Shown: positions 1-7,564 of the stretch, in pieces | How positions within the stretch are numbered: the first letter of the stretch is position 1 | Layout of the letters: each line of letters starts with the position of its first letter | Origin: CAYGGE01 sp966250865 | Lineage (GTDB): Bacteria > Patescibacteriota > UBA1384 > CAYGGE01 | Length of the DNA stretch: 27,894 nucleotides | NCBI GenBank assembly: GCA_966250865.1 | Contig: CBINIT010000012.1 | Span: 1 to 27,894, forward strand | Direction: 5' to 3' | The notes under the pieces: model-generated | Told to the model about the DNA's origin: nothing | The model's input: the letters and a program-made list of their open reading frames with translations, nothing else | The model's database searches: none | Position numbers and translations under genes: made by a program

Positions 1-1
1 T

Positions 2-1198
2 TTAGACATGCCGCGCTACTTCACAGGGGACGGCGTCTACGAGCATGGTAAGACAGGACGCGATCGTTCGATCCCCTTTCTTGCCTTTACTAAGGCAGTT
101 TTTGAAACGATGAAAGCGCTCGACTGGCAGCCAAGCGTCGTCCACTGTCACGACTGGCATGTAGCCATGGGTTCAAAATGGCTGCATACTATCTATAAAG
201 ATGATCCCTTTTTCGCGAAGACTGCTAGCGTAGTAACCATTCATAATCTCGCCTTCCAGGGAGATGTGGGCTGGCACATGACCAAGTTTCTCGGCTTAAA
301 ACGCAATGACTTCTTCGTTGAGCGTCAGTATGCAAATTTTCGAGGTATAAAAATTCTGGCAACCGGCATTGAAGCAGCCGACATGGTAAATACAGTCAGC
401 CCAACCTATGCTAAAGAGGTGATGACCGAGCGTTATGGGGCCGGCCTCCACCGATTAATGCGAACCAAAAAGAAGCGACTCTCTGGGATCCTGAACGGTA
501 TTGACTACACCGTCTTTGACCCTACTCAAGATACTTCACTTGTTACCCGCTACTCAGTCAAAACGCTCGAGCGAAAAGTGGAAAACAAGCTCGAATTGCA
601 GCGACGATTAGGGCTACCGATATCGCCAGACATTCCTCTCGTCTGCATCATTTCTCGACTTACCCAACAGAAAGGCATCGATCTTGTGGACGATGCAATT
701 CCCGAACTTATGAAACAGGGAGCCCAGTTTGTCATCCTTGGTAGCGGTCCAAAGAAAATCGAGCGTATTTTCATTAAAGCGGAAGATAAGTACCCCGAAC
801 AGGTAGCTACGCACCTGGAGTTTGACGCAGAGCTTGCTCAGTTTATTTACGCCGGTTCTGACATGTTGCTCATGCCTAGTCGTTTCGAACCCATGGGACT
901 TTCGCAGGTTATCGCTATGCGTTTTGGCACAATCCCTATCGTTCGAAAAACTGGTGGTTTAGCCGATACCGTTATCGATGGAAAAACTGGCTTCGTTTTT
1001 AACCATTACGACAGCAACGCCCTCGTCTGGGCGATCCGCAGAGCCCTTGACCTCTGGTACAACCATAGAGAGATATGGATGGCTATGCAAAAGCGCGTCA
1101 TGAAGAAGGACTTTTCTTGGAAGTACTCAGCTAAGAAATATGTCGCGCTCTATCGAAAAGCCATTCGCTATCACTCTGCAGGACATCCGAGACAATAG
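2..1198 (+). CDS. glgA: Glycogen/starch synthase (GT5), 5'-truncated
   Basis: Carboxy-terminal ~400 residues of a GT-B glycosyltransferase of family GT5, which transfers glucose from ADP- or UDP-glucose to the non-reducing end of an alpha-1,4-glucan in the cytoplasm. The frame is open to the window edge (Leu-Asp precede the first ATG at 8), so the gene starts upstream and that ATG is internal. Counting from it, visible family motifs are HCHDWH (46-51), TIHN (77-80), NTVSPTYAKEV near 128-138, NGID (163-166), SRLTQQKG (216-223) and the nucleotide-sugar site SRFEPMGLSQV (291-301) followed by TGGLADTV. The amino-terminal K-x-G-G motif of GT5 lies outside the window. No glgB, glgC or glgP is nearby, so whether it makes storage glycogen or another glucan is open. 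No terminator is visible after the stop; ruvA follows 66 nt on. Confidence 0.93.
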   Translation, partial: LDMPRYFTGDGVYEHGKTGRDRSIPFLAFTKAVFETMKALDWQPSVVHCHDWHVAMGSKWLHTIYKDDPFFAKTASVVTIHNLAFQGDVGWHMTKFLGLKRNDFFVERQYANFRGIKILATGIEAADMVNTVSPTYAKEVMTERYGAGLHRLMRTKKKRLSGILNGIDYTVFDPTQDTSLVTRYSVKTLERKVENKLELQRRLGLPISPDIPLVCIISRLTQQKGIDLVDDAIPELMKQGAQFVILGSGPKKIERIFIKAEDKYPEQVATHLEFDAELAQFIYAGSDMLLMPSRFEPMGLSQVIAMRFGTIPIVRKTGGLADTVIDGKTGFVFNHYDSNALVWAIRRALDLWYNHREIWMAMQKRVMKKDFSWKYSAKKYVALYRKAIRYHSAGHPRQ

Positions 1199-1205
1199 CT
1201 CGTTC

Positions 1206-1238
1206 TTGGTATTTGGTATATAGTGTGAGTAGTATATT
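1206..1238 (+). promoter_or_regulatory. Candidate ruvA promoter
   Basis: TTGGTA (1206-1211) and TAGTAT (1230-1235) are separated by 18 nt; an overlapping TATATT lies at 1233-1238. The region is AT-rich between the glgA stop and the ruvA ribosome binding site. The boxes are imperfect, so read-through from glgA is also possible. Confidence 0.3.
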
Positions 1239-1264
1239 CTTAAAGTTAAGTGTGGAGCAGCCGC

Positions 1265-1819
1265 ATGGTTGGATCGATCCGAGGAGCCATTGTTCATCGA
1301 GCCGATAGCTGGGTCATTATTGAGACGAAAGATGGCGTAGGCTACCGCATATTTACCGGAAACCAGTCGCTGCCAGAAGCGGAAGTCATGCTATTTACGT
1401 ATCATCACGTCCGAGAGGATGTGAGTGATCTCTATGGGTTTCTGTCATACCCGGAGCTCGCGATGTTTGAAACATTGCTCGGCGTTTCAGGAGTTGGTCC
1501 CAAGATGTCTGCAAATATCCTCACCCATCTCGGCAGAGATACCATTATTGATGCCATCAGTACGAATCAACCGGCTATTTTTAAATCAGTAAGTGGCGTT
1601 GGTCAAAGGGTCGCCGAAAAGATCATTGTTGAGCTCAAGTCTAAAATAGGCCAGGTAAGTGTAGGGACTGGTTCAGGAACCGATAGCAGTGACATCATCG
1701 AGGCCCTCACTAACCTTGGCTACCACCAAACAGAGATTATTAGTGTCATTAAACAGCTGGATGCTTCAGCCGATACCAGTGAGCGACTCAAACAAGCCCT
1801 CAAACTTCTCGTACGCTAG
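1265..1819 (+). CDS. ruvA: Holliday junction branch-migration protein RuvA
   Basis: RuvA binds four-way DNA junctions as a tetramer and loads the RuvB helicase. I chose the ATG at 1265 over an in-frame GTG at 1250: RuvA proteins begin directly with an M-[IV]-x-x-[IL]-[RK]-G block, here MVGSIRGAIV, and GGAG at 1254-1257 sits 7 nt ahead. The 184-aa product has the OB-fold domain (1-62, with HVREDVSDLYGF at 48-59), two helix-hairpin-helix motifs (LLGVSGVGPKMSANIL at 71-86 and SVSGVGQRVAEKI at 108-120), a Gly/Ser-rich linker (129-142) and domain III (143-184), which contacts RuvB in known homologues. Length is close to the usual 190-200. ruvB and ruvC are not adjacent. The stop abuts the stop of the convergent regulator with no spacer. 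Confidence 0.96.
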   Translation: MVGSIRGAIVHRADSWVIIETKDGVGYRIFTGNQSLPEAEVMLFTYHHVREDVSDLYGFLSYPELAMFETLLGVSGVGPKMSANILTHLGRDTIIDAISTNQPAIFKSVSGVGQRVAEKIIVELKSKIGQVSVGTGSGTDSSDIIEALTNLGYHQTEIISVIKQLDASADTSERLKQALKLLVR

Positions 1820-2986
1820 CTACTGCATGATCCGTCGGATCAACAGGGCAAGGTAGATCTGTACTGCCTCCTGGAAATAGCGAGGATCAAGGCTAATAAT
1901 GCTCTCAATTTTATCAAGTCGATAAATAAGCGTATTACGATGGATGCCTAGCGCATCAGCGGTATCCGTTAGATTAAGATTGTGCTTGAAAAACTCGTCC
2001 ATCGTACGAACTAATTCTTTGTGTGGCAGGAGCGGACCCAAAAGCCGGTCGGCAAAGTCAAGTTTTTTCTCAGTACTCGACTCAGCCAGAAGGCCAGGGA
2101 TGCCAAGGTTGTTGATATGATACACGTGGTTCTGTCCCCACATGCGCTCACCAAGCTCGAGAGCAAGCACCGACTCTTTATACGACTCGCGCAAACCGAC
2201 AACACCATCGTGATAGCTCCCTACACCCCAGCCAATGTTGCGGATCGTCGTATTCTTAATCTGGTCCATGATCGTGATGTAGTTCTTCTTAAGGAGCTCA
2301 ATGAACTTCTCTTCGCTCGTACCTGAGATGTCCTTGAGAATCACAAAGGCATCATCACCAAGATAGGTAACGATATTGTCAGGAGAACTCGTGAAAAAAC
2401 TGTTCAACGCCTGCTCAATCTTACTCCGAAAACGAGTGATATTAGCCTCACGAGACTCCGCGCCATCCTCACCCTTAAAAAAAGTCTGCCAAAAGTTCTC
2501 TAAATGAATGGTTAAGGCTACCCGAGGTCGATCGAGATCAAAACCAGCTCGCTCCGCTTCGGCTTTGAGCTCAGAAAGTTGATCTAGGTTTTCTGTGTGA
2601 AGCAGTCGATAAATAATACCATCACGGGACTGCTCAGGTGGCGTCTGCAGCTCAAGGTACCGTTCACCAAGCAGTTCTGCCAAGCTCTTAACCAGTCGAA
2701 TATGGTCTTGCCATGTCTCGTCGTTGTAAATTACCAAACTGCCACCATGTTGACCTTTAAAATAGAGCGGCGCCACCACGGACATTTCGCTGCCTTCACG
2801 AACAACTTTTGGCTGGTCGCTCGAAAGGTCAACTGACTCAGTAAAAATACTCCCGACTTTTTCGGGGTAGGAACTCGCAAGGATCGTCCCTTGCGTATCA
2901 CAGATGGAGATATTTTTCGACAGTAATTGGTTTACTTGATCAACTATCTGTTGAGAAAGCTCATGCCGTAAGGGCGATTCAGTCAT
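1820..2986 (-). CDS. CdaR/PucR-type transcriptional regulator
   Basis: A 388-aa DNA-binding regulator resembling CdaR, the sugar-diacid regulator of Escherichia coli. Residues 7-115 fit a diacid-recognition sensor (IVDQVNQLLSKNISICD, then TQGTILASS and KVGSI). Residues 150-285 form a degenerate GGDEF-like module ending in a GVGSYHDGVVGLRESYKES stretch. Residues 325-388 are the PucR C-terminal helix-turn-helix (NLTDTADALGIHRNTLIYRLDKI). No TM segment is visible, so it should be cytosolic. The start is well supported by AGGAGG (plus-strand 2992-2997) 5 nt before ATG, with a -10-like TATAGT at 3016-3021. No diacid or glycerate catabolic gene is in view, so the ligand is unknown and may not be a sugar diacid. 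It diverges from a cell-wall PBP gene, which is one possible target; control of its own promoter is another. Confidence 0.85.
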   Translation of the reverse strand: MTESPLRHELSQQIVDQVNQLLSKNISICDTQGTILASSYPEKVGSIFTESVDLSSDQPKVVREGSEMSVVAPLYFKGQHGGSLVIYNDETWQDHIRLVKSLAELLGERYLELQTPPEQSRDGIIYRLLHTENLDQLSELKAEAERAGFDLDRPRVALTIHLENFWQTFFKGEDGAESREANITRFRSKIEQALNSFFTSSPDNIVTYLGDDAFVILKDISGTSEEKFIELLKKNYITIMDQIKNTTIRNIGWGVGSYHDGVVGLRESYKESVLALELGERMWGQNHVYHINNLGIPGLLAESSTEKKLDFADRLLGPLLPHKELVRTMDEFFKHNLNLTDTADALGIHRNTLIYRLDKIESIISLDPRYFQEAVQIYLALLIRRIMQ

Positions 2987-3240
2987 TAATTCCTCCTAGT
3001 TACCTATCTGTGTCTACTATAGAGCACAAAGCAACCGAGGGATTTGTGTAATGTTACAAAAGAAACTCTGATTGCATAGAATCGTTTTAGGAGAGATTCT
3101 AGACACATTATATAACCAAGAGAGTCACCTCAGTTATAAGGAAAGATTGGGGTTTTGTCCAGCTCTGTGCGGCTTATTACATTCTAAAACTAGCGGTTTA
3201 CACCAATGTCAGACGTTACACACTACGAAATAATACGATT
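2987..3240. promoter_or_regulatory. Divergent intergenic region with palindromes
   Basis: This 254-bp gap is the longest protein-free stretch apart from the rnpB locus. It holds the minus-strand SD and -10 for the CdaR-type gene and three inverted repeats: TGTAA-tg-TTACA (3047-3058), TAGAATC-N11-GATTCTA (3077-3083/3095-3101) and TATAAC-N16-GTTATA (3111-3116/3133-3138). GTTACA (3053-3058) and TAGAAT (3077-3082), 18 nt apart, could be a distal plus-strand promoter. The repeats are candidate operators for the adjacent regulator. That role is inferred from position only. Confidence 0.5.
3206..3234 (+). promoter_or_regulatory. Candidate leaderless promoter of the PBP gene
   Basis: ATGTCA (3206-3211, 4/6 match to TTGACA) and AATAAT (3229-3234, 5/6 match to TATAAT) have 17-nt spacing. 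The -10 ends 6 nt before the ATG at 3241, and no Shine-Dalgarno sequence is present. Transcription would start at or next to the A of the start codon. Confidence 0.45.
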
Positions 3241-5274
3241 ATGCGAAAACTCCATCTTGCGTTAGCCATTTTCATGATAACCGTAGGCTTCGTCAGCCTA
3301 TTGCTCAATCCTGCCTTTTCGGAGATTCATTATCCTAAAATTAGCAGCAATTATATGACGAAGGTTCCGAAAACAACCATCATCACTGACCGCAAAGGCG
3401 AGCCGCTTTACTACTACTATAAAGATGAGAATCGTATCGTTGTTCCCAGTGAAGCCATATCTGAAGCAGCGAAAAATGCGGTTATTGCCGCAGAAGATGA
3501 GCGCTTCTATCACCATGCCGGATTCGATCTTGCCTCTACCTTCCGTGCTCTCGTCGCCAATGCTAAGGCACACGGTATTGTTTCGGGCGGCAGCACACTA
3601 ACCATGCAGCTCGTAAAGAACGTTACCGGCAACGATGAGCGCTCATTTAAACGAAAGATCTCTGAGATCTATCTTGCGATGTCACTTGAGCAACGAGTAA
3701 GTAAGGAACAGATTCTGACCGATTACCTTAATATAGTCTCCTATGGCGGTAACATTTCAGGGATAGAAACAGCGAGTCGGCTCTATTTTAAGAAACCCGC
3801 AAAAACACTTACTGCTCCCGAGGCTGCAACGCTTATCGCCCTTATTAGCTCACCTAACTACTATATTGAAAATCCGTCGGAACTGAAGATACGACGTGAC
3901 TATGTACTTTCACGCATGCGCGCTACCAGAAAGCTTACGCAGCAAGAATACGAAGAAGCAAAGAGCAAGGAAACGCCCTTAAGTTCACCGGACTACCCGC
4001 TATATGCACCACACTTTACCTTTGAGGTCATTAATCAACTCGAAAAAGAGTACGGCGACTCATTGGCAACCCGCGGCTTAACCATTAAAACAACGCTCGA
4101 TCGATCGATTCAGTCAATGGCAGAAGATGCCGTCCGCGACAATAGCCGAACCCTTGGCATCGTTAACGCCGACACCGCAGGACTTGTCGCAACCGATCCA
4201 CGAACAGGCGAGATCCTAGCGCTCGTTGGCAGCCCTGATTTTAACAACAAGGATAGGAAAGGCGAAGTCAACGTAGCCACAGCTCCCTATTCGTTTGGTT
4301 CTACGCTCAAGCCGCTTATCTATAGCCTTCTCTTAGAAAAAGAGCATTGGAGCCCTGGGGCAATAGTCTGGGACGTACGAACGCAGTTCCCGCTTACCGG
4401 CCAAGCACCCTACATACCCAAGAACTATGACAATAAGTACTACGGGCCAATGACCCTCCGGGAGGCATTAGCAACCAGTCGCAACGTACCTGCCATCAAA
4501 GCGATTCAGATGGTCGGATTAGGCGAGACCGTAAAGAAACTCAAAGAGCTTGGAGCCAGCTCACTGAAAGAACCAACGGACTACGGCCCGTCGCTAGCCG
4601 TTGGTGGCGCGGGTATTCCACTCGTAGAAATGACCAGCCTTTATACTCCCCTTGCCAATAACGGCAAAGCAAATAAAGCAAGCTACGTACAGTCAGTCAC
4701 CGATAGCAATGGCAAAGTGCTTAAAGAATATCGACCAGAGAATAAAGAGGTGCTACGACCGGAAGTTGCCTACGAAATCGCCGATATCCTGCAAGACAAT
4801 GAAGCACGTCGCCGGGTCTTTGGTCCTCGAAGCCCCTTGGTAATCGACGGTCACACTGTAGCCGCTAAAACGGGAACGAGCGAAGACTATCGAACAGCGT
4901 TAACGATCGGCTTTACGCCTGAGCTGGTTGTTGGCGTCATCGTCGCCAACAACGACTACTCACCACTTCGCATGGGTGCAGCAGGAGCCATGGCCGCCGC
5001 ACCAATCTTCAATACCTTTATGAATGACTTCGTTAAGAACAAACCTAACTATTGGTTTGAGCAACCCAACAGTATTAAGCGTGAAGAATTTAATACCATA
5101 ATCGGTAAGAAAAAAGACCTCATTGCACCATGGCAATCACCAACTGACCGCTTCACCAAATATGTCGCGGAAATAGACGACCCTCTCTGGAACCGAGCAG
5201 TTATCAGCACAAGAAAGCCTGCGGAAAAGAAAGAGAACGAAACAACCGTTACAGTCGTTCAGGCAGCTCAATAG
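3241..5274 (+). CDS. Class A penicillin-binding protein (GT51 + transpeptidase)
   Basis: Bifunctional peptidoglycan synthase, 677 aa, anchored by one N-terminal TM segment (4-23) with the enzyme domains outside. The GT51 glycosyltransferase shows EDERFYHHAGFD (85-96, catalytic Glu85), GGSTLTMQLVKN (116-127; most homologues have TxQQ here, this one TMQ), KRKISEI (137-143) and KEQILTDYLN (155-164). The transpeptidase has the three penicillin-fold motifs: SxxK as STLK (Ser354, Lys357), SxN as SRN (413-415) and KTG (543-545). The C-terminal tail (650-677) is charged and probably unstructured. No Shine-Dalgarno sequence precedes the ATG, consistent with a leaderless message. With MurJ and Ddl in the same window it implies a conventional D-Ala-D-Ala cross-linked wall. 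The next gene is convergent, 10 nt away. Confidence 0.94.
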   Translation: MRKLHLALAIFMITVGFVSLLLNPAFSEIHYPKISSNYMTKVPKTTIITDRKGEPLYYYYKDENRIVVPSEAISEAAKNAVIAAEDERFYHHAGFDLASTFRALVANAKAHGIVSGGSTLTMQLVKNVTGNDERSFKRKISEIYLAMSLEQRVSKEQILTDYLNIVSYGGNISGIETASRLYFKKPAKTLTAPEAATLIALISSPNYYIENPSELKIRRDYVLSRMRATRKLTQQEYEEAKSKETPLSSPDYPLYAPHFTFEVINQLEKEYGDSLATRGLTIKTTLDRSIQSMAEDAVRDNSRTLGIVNADTAGLVATDPRTGEILALVGSPDFNNKDRKGEVNVATAPYSFGSTLKPLIYSLLLEKEHWSPGAIVWDVRTQFPLTGQAPYIPKNYDNKYYGPMTLREALATSRNVPAIKAIQMVGLGETVKKLKELGASSLKEPTDYGPSLAVGGAGIPLVEMTSLYTPLANNGKANKASYVQSVTDSNGKVLKEYRPENKEVLRPEVAYEIADILQDNEARRRVFGPRSPLVIDGHTVAAKTGTSEDYRTALTIGFTPELVVGVIVANNDYSPLRMGAAGAMAAAPIFNTFMNDFVKNKPNYWFEQPNSIKREEFNTIIGKKKDLIAPWQSPTDRFTKYVAEIDDPLWNRAVISTRKPAEKKENETTVTVVQAAQ

Positions 5275-5284
5275 CGGGTTAGTC

Positions 5285-6064
5285 TTAAGGAGTGATGACC
5301 GTTGACGCAGGCCGCAGTATGGTTTGAACTAAAGGATCGATGCCAAATTCTTTCAGATAATTACAGTGCGTGCAGGCATCACCATCAGGACAGGACCAGG
5401 CCTCGCGTTCCGAGCTATGCGGCATCGACTGTACAATCTGTTCAACTTGAGCAATCGTCCAGGCCTCGCGGGCAGGATTGGCCGGAACTGAAAGCCATGT
5501 TCCTGTTTCGAGAAAGAGATAAGAAAGACGAGCAACCGGCTTATTGAAGAACCGTTTTGCCATGGCTGCATACATTGGTAGCTGCCATCTATCTTCTCGC
5601 TCCTCTTTACTGGTTTTATAGTCAATAATATGCAAACCGTCAGATTCTTCATCGACACGGTCAATCTTCCCCATAAAGCTGAGCGTCTCGCTGACTCCGG
5701 TAGTGATGAGCTTATCGCTCGCCCAAAGTGGACGGATCGTCATGTCTTCACGGTCGAAGAAGGCAGAGAGCATACGCTGAGCTCGTTCTTTATAGTCCCG
5801 CTCTTCCTCCGCCGTCCGGAAGCCACCCGCCGGCCCATGCCGTTTCTGCCACTGGAATTCAAGCATGCCGAGCAGCATCTGTTTGGTTCGCTTTTCCGGA
5901 AGAATCCCCATGAAATGCTTGAGCGCATTATGGACATGATCTCCCATGGTGAAGTACCCACGAAGCGGCTGGAGACTCTTCGTCTCGGCATTGATATAAT
6001 TCCACCAATAGTGACGAGGACACTCAAGATAAAGATTGAGTTTGTAGGGTGAGATGGTAAACAT
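5285..6064 (-). CDS. RecB-family PD-(D/E)XK nuclease, probable Fe-S type
   Basis: A 259-aa standalone nuclease of the PDDEXK_1/Cas4/AddB-like group. It opens with the SxxxLxxYLxCPRxYW signature (5-20). A His-containing helix GDHVHNALKHF (41-51) is followed by the catalytic core: GKIDRVD (Asp135), HIIDYKTSK (Asp148, Lys150) and QLPMYA (Gln161, Tyr165). Cys15 plus Cys225, Cys231 and Cys234 (C-x5-C-x2-C) match the one-plus-three cysteine layout that holds a [4Fe-4S] cluster in AddB and Cas4. There is no helicase domain, cas1 or CRISPR array nearby, so a general DNA-repair or end-processing role is likelier than adaptation. No Shine-Dalgarno is present; a TTGACA promoter lies directly upstream. 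It converges on the PBP gene. The fold is confident, the DNA substrate is unknown. Confidence 0.86.
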   Translation of the reverse strand: MFTISPYKLNLYLECPRHYWWNYINAETKSLQPLRGYFTMGDHVHNALKHFMGILPEKRTKQMLLGMLEFQWQKRHGPAGGFRTAEEERDYKERAQRMLSAFFDREDMTIRPLWASDKLITTGVSETLSFMGKIDRVDEESDGLHIIDYKTSKEEREDRWQLPMYAAMAKRFFNKPVARLSYLFLETGTWLSVPANPAREAWTIAQVEQIVQSMPHSSEREAWSCPDGDACTHCNYLKEFGIDPLVQTILRPASTVITP

Positions 6065-6072
6065 GTCTATCT

Positions 6073-6101
6073 AGCGTAGCGATCGATCGGTAGACTGTCA
6101 A
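6073..6101 (-). promoter_or_regulatory. Promoter of the nuclease gene, near-leaderless
   Basis: On the minus strand a perfect TTGACA (plus positions 6096-6101) is 17 nt from TACGCT (6073-6078), and only 8 nt then separate the -10 from ATG (6064). The predicted RNA would carry a 1-2 nt leader. The spacer contains the palindrome CGATCGATCG (6080-6089), and GTCTATC/GGTAGAC arms (6065-6071/6089-6095) flank the -10. Confidence 0.6.
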
Positions 6102-6118
6102 TGGAGCTTAAAACAGCG

Positions 6119-6147
6119 TTGCTTTTTTAGAGTCGCTATGGTTACAT
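6119..6147 (+). promoter_or_regulatory. Candidate promoter of the His-rich protein/lgt operon
   Basis: TTGCTT (6119-6124) and TTACAT (6142-6147) have a 17-nt spacer. A transcript starting near 6154 would keep the AAAGGTGG ribosome binding site at 6157-6164. Both boxes are imperfect. Confidence 0.35.
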
Positions 6148-6167
6148 AGGTGTACGAAAGGTGGTAT

Positions 6168-6638
6168 ATGGATAAAACAACCGGTCTCATTATTGGTGTT
6201 ACCGTTCTCGTCTTTGTAGCAATCGTTGCCGGGTCTGTACAAACGAATAAAAATTTTACGCCAGCCGCTCAATGCGTTCAGCACAGTACCAGCCTCTCAA
6301 TGCATATTCACCCCGTTCTTGAAGTCTATCTTGAAGGACAAAAGGTACCTATTCCCGCAAATATTGGCATTGACCCATCATGTATGAAAGCTCTCCATAC
6401 GCACGACGATACCGGAACAATTCACATTGAGTACCCACAGCAACATGACTTTGTCCTCGGTGACTTTTTCGAAAACTGGGGCATGGCCTTCTCGAAAGAC
6501 AAGTTAATCGATAAAACCGCCGACGACACACATACCATTACCATGACGGTTGACGGTCAGCCGAGCGACGAATACGAAAACCTTGTCATGAAAGATGCTC
6601 AGAAAATCGTCATCCGCTACGAAGCAAAACAACCATAA
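6168..6638 (+). CDS. Membrane-anchored His/Cys-rich protein, function unknown
   Basis: 156-aa protein with one N-terminal TM anchor (6-24) and an exported domain. Potential metal ligands are clustered: Cys36, His39, MHIH (His46, His48), Cys72, LHTHD (His77, His79, Asp80), IHIE (His86) and His93. The blocks PIPANIGID (61-69), HTHDDTGTIHIE (77-88) and VLGDFFENWG (96-105) look like conserved motifs. I recall similar motifs in uncharacterised archaeal and bacterial proteins but cannot name a family. A copper- or other metal-binding periplasmic role is inference only; the two cysteines could instead form a disulfide. I prefer ATG 6168 to an in-frame GTG at 6150 because AAAGGTGG (6157-6164) lies just ahead. 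Its TAA overlaps the lgt ATG by one base, so translation of the two is probably coupled. Confidence 0.75.
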   Translation: MDKTTGLIIGVTVLVFVAIVAGSVQTNKNFTPAAQCVQHSTSLSMHIHPVLEVYLEGQKVPIPANIGIDPSCMKALHTHDDTGTIHIEYPQQHDFVLGDFFENWGMAFSKDKLIDKTADDTHTITMTVDGQPSDEYENLVMKDAQKIVIRYEAKQP

Positions 6639-7411
6639 TGGCCGATAGCATTCATCTTGGACCCATCATTGTCTACTACTATAGCCTTACATTAGCCGTA
6701 GCTGTTTGGGTCGCCTACTTCTTTGCACAACAACGTGCAAAGCAAGCCAATCTCGGTAAAAACCAAGTTACTGACCTCATTGTACTGCTCTTTGTCAGTG
6801 GCATCATCGGGGCACGCATCGGCTTTGTCCTACAAAATATCCCCTATTTTACACTGCATCGAGAAGAAATTATTTCGCTCAGTACCAGCGGGCTCTCAGT
6901 CCACGGGGGCCTTGTCAGCGGCCTGCTGACTCTCTACTGGTATGCCAAAAAATATACTCTTCCCTTTCTCAACTTAACCGATCTCTTCGCCTTGCCACTA
7001 CTTCTTGGTCAAACGGTCGGTCGACTGGGTAACTATTTTAACCAAGAACTCTTTGGGTATCCGACCTCGCTACCCTGGAAGATTTTTATTGATCAAAACC
7101 ATCGACCAGCCGAGTATCTTTTCTCCTCATTTTTCCACCCCGTATTTGCCTATGAAATGCTGCTCAACTTTGTTGGCTTCATCATTCTCTTGCGCATCCC
7201 ACATAAAAAAGTTGGCCAGCTGACCGCTGGCTATCTCATTGTTTTTTCGATCGCTCGCTTTATTACAGAGATCTTCCGGATATCTGACCGTATTGTTGCC
7301 GATCTTTCATTGGCTCAGCTTATCAGCTTAGCTCTCTTACTAGTTGGGATAGGTATGTGGTTTAAAACCTCAATCCCTGCAAAAAGACCTCAATTATCAC
7401 CTTCCAAATAA
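6638..7411 (+). CDS. lgt: Prolipoprotein diacylglyceryl transferase
   Basis: Integral membrane enzyme that moves diacylglycerol from phosphatidylglycerol to the lipobox cysteine of prolipoproteins. The 257-aa sequence has about seven hydrophobic segments and the family signature GRLGNYFNQELFG (128-140, Arg129). It also has SVHGG (87-91, His89 equivalent to the essential His of E. coli Lgt), GARIGFVL (58-65), HPVFAYE (167-173) and EIFR (211-214, a second conserved Arg). It overlaps the upstream stop in TAATG, which supports this start. No lspA is in the window. The last 50 nt are overlapped antisense by a small convergent membrane-protein gene; that part encodes only the polar tail after the last TM segment. 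Confidence 0.95.
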   Translation: MADSIHLGPIIVYYYSLTLAVAVWVAYFFAQQRAKQANLGKNQVTDLIVLLFVSGIIGARIGFVLQNIPYFTLHREEIISLSTSGLSVHGGLVSGLLTLYWYAKKYTLPFLNLTDLFALPLLLGQTVGRLGNYFNQELFGYPTSLPWKIFIDQNHRPAEYLFSSFFHPVFAYEMLLNFVGFIILLRIPHKKVGQLTAGYLIVFSIARFITEIFRISDRIVADLSLAQLISLALLLVGIGMWFKTSIPAKRPQLSPSK

Positions 7412-7559
7412 GCGAAAATCCGAGGACGATCCAACCATGGCGCCGGAGCTCTTTTTCAGATAAGTAGAGAATACCAATAATAAGTCCAGCAAACACTGGG
7501 TTGAGTGTGGCAATAAGCAAACCAACCAATAACCATTTTGGACTAGACACTCCTCTCAT
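7362..7559 (-). CDS. Small two-TM membrane protein, unknown
   Basis: 65-aa hydrophobic protein with predicted TM segments at about 8-31 and 42-59, split by a charged loop (SEKELRRHG). The start is preceded by TAAGGCGT, a modest ribosome binding site, only 5 nt after the stop of the 78-aa gene, so the two form an operon. Its 3' end overlaps the lgt 3' end by 50 nt on the opposite strand. I do not recognise it. The orderly membrane topology, tight spacing and lack of another gene in this gap support a real gene over a chance frame. Confidence 0.6.
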   Translation of the reverse strand: MRGVSSPKWLLVGLLIATLNPVFAGLIIGILYLSEKELRRHGWIVLGFSLIWKVIIEVFLQGLRF

Positions 7560-7564
7560 ACGCC

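Noticed and set aside
1250..1264. GTG at 1250 as the ruvA start
   Set aside because: It would add five residues not typical of RuvA and would overlap the GGAG ribosome binding site that serves ATG 1265.
2021..2326. Long plus-strand frame inside the regulator gene, and similar frames inside other genes
   Set aside because: They are shadows of well-identified proteins on the other strand or frame, without ribosome binding sites or recognisable motifs.
5285..6064. Possible Cas4 of a CRISPR system
   Set aside because: No cas1, cas2, effector or repeat-spacer array is in the window; the cysteine layout alone also fits AddB-like repair nucleases.
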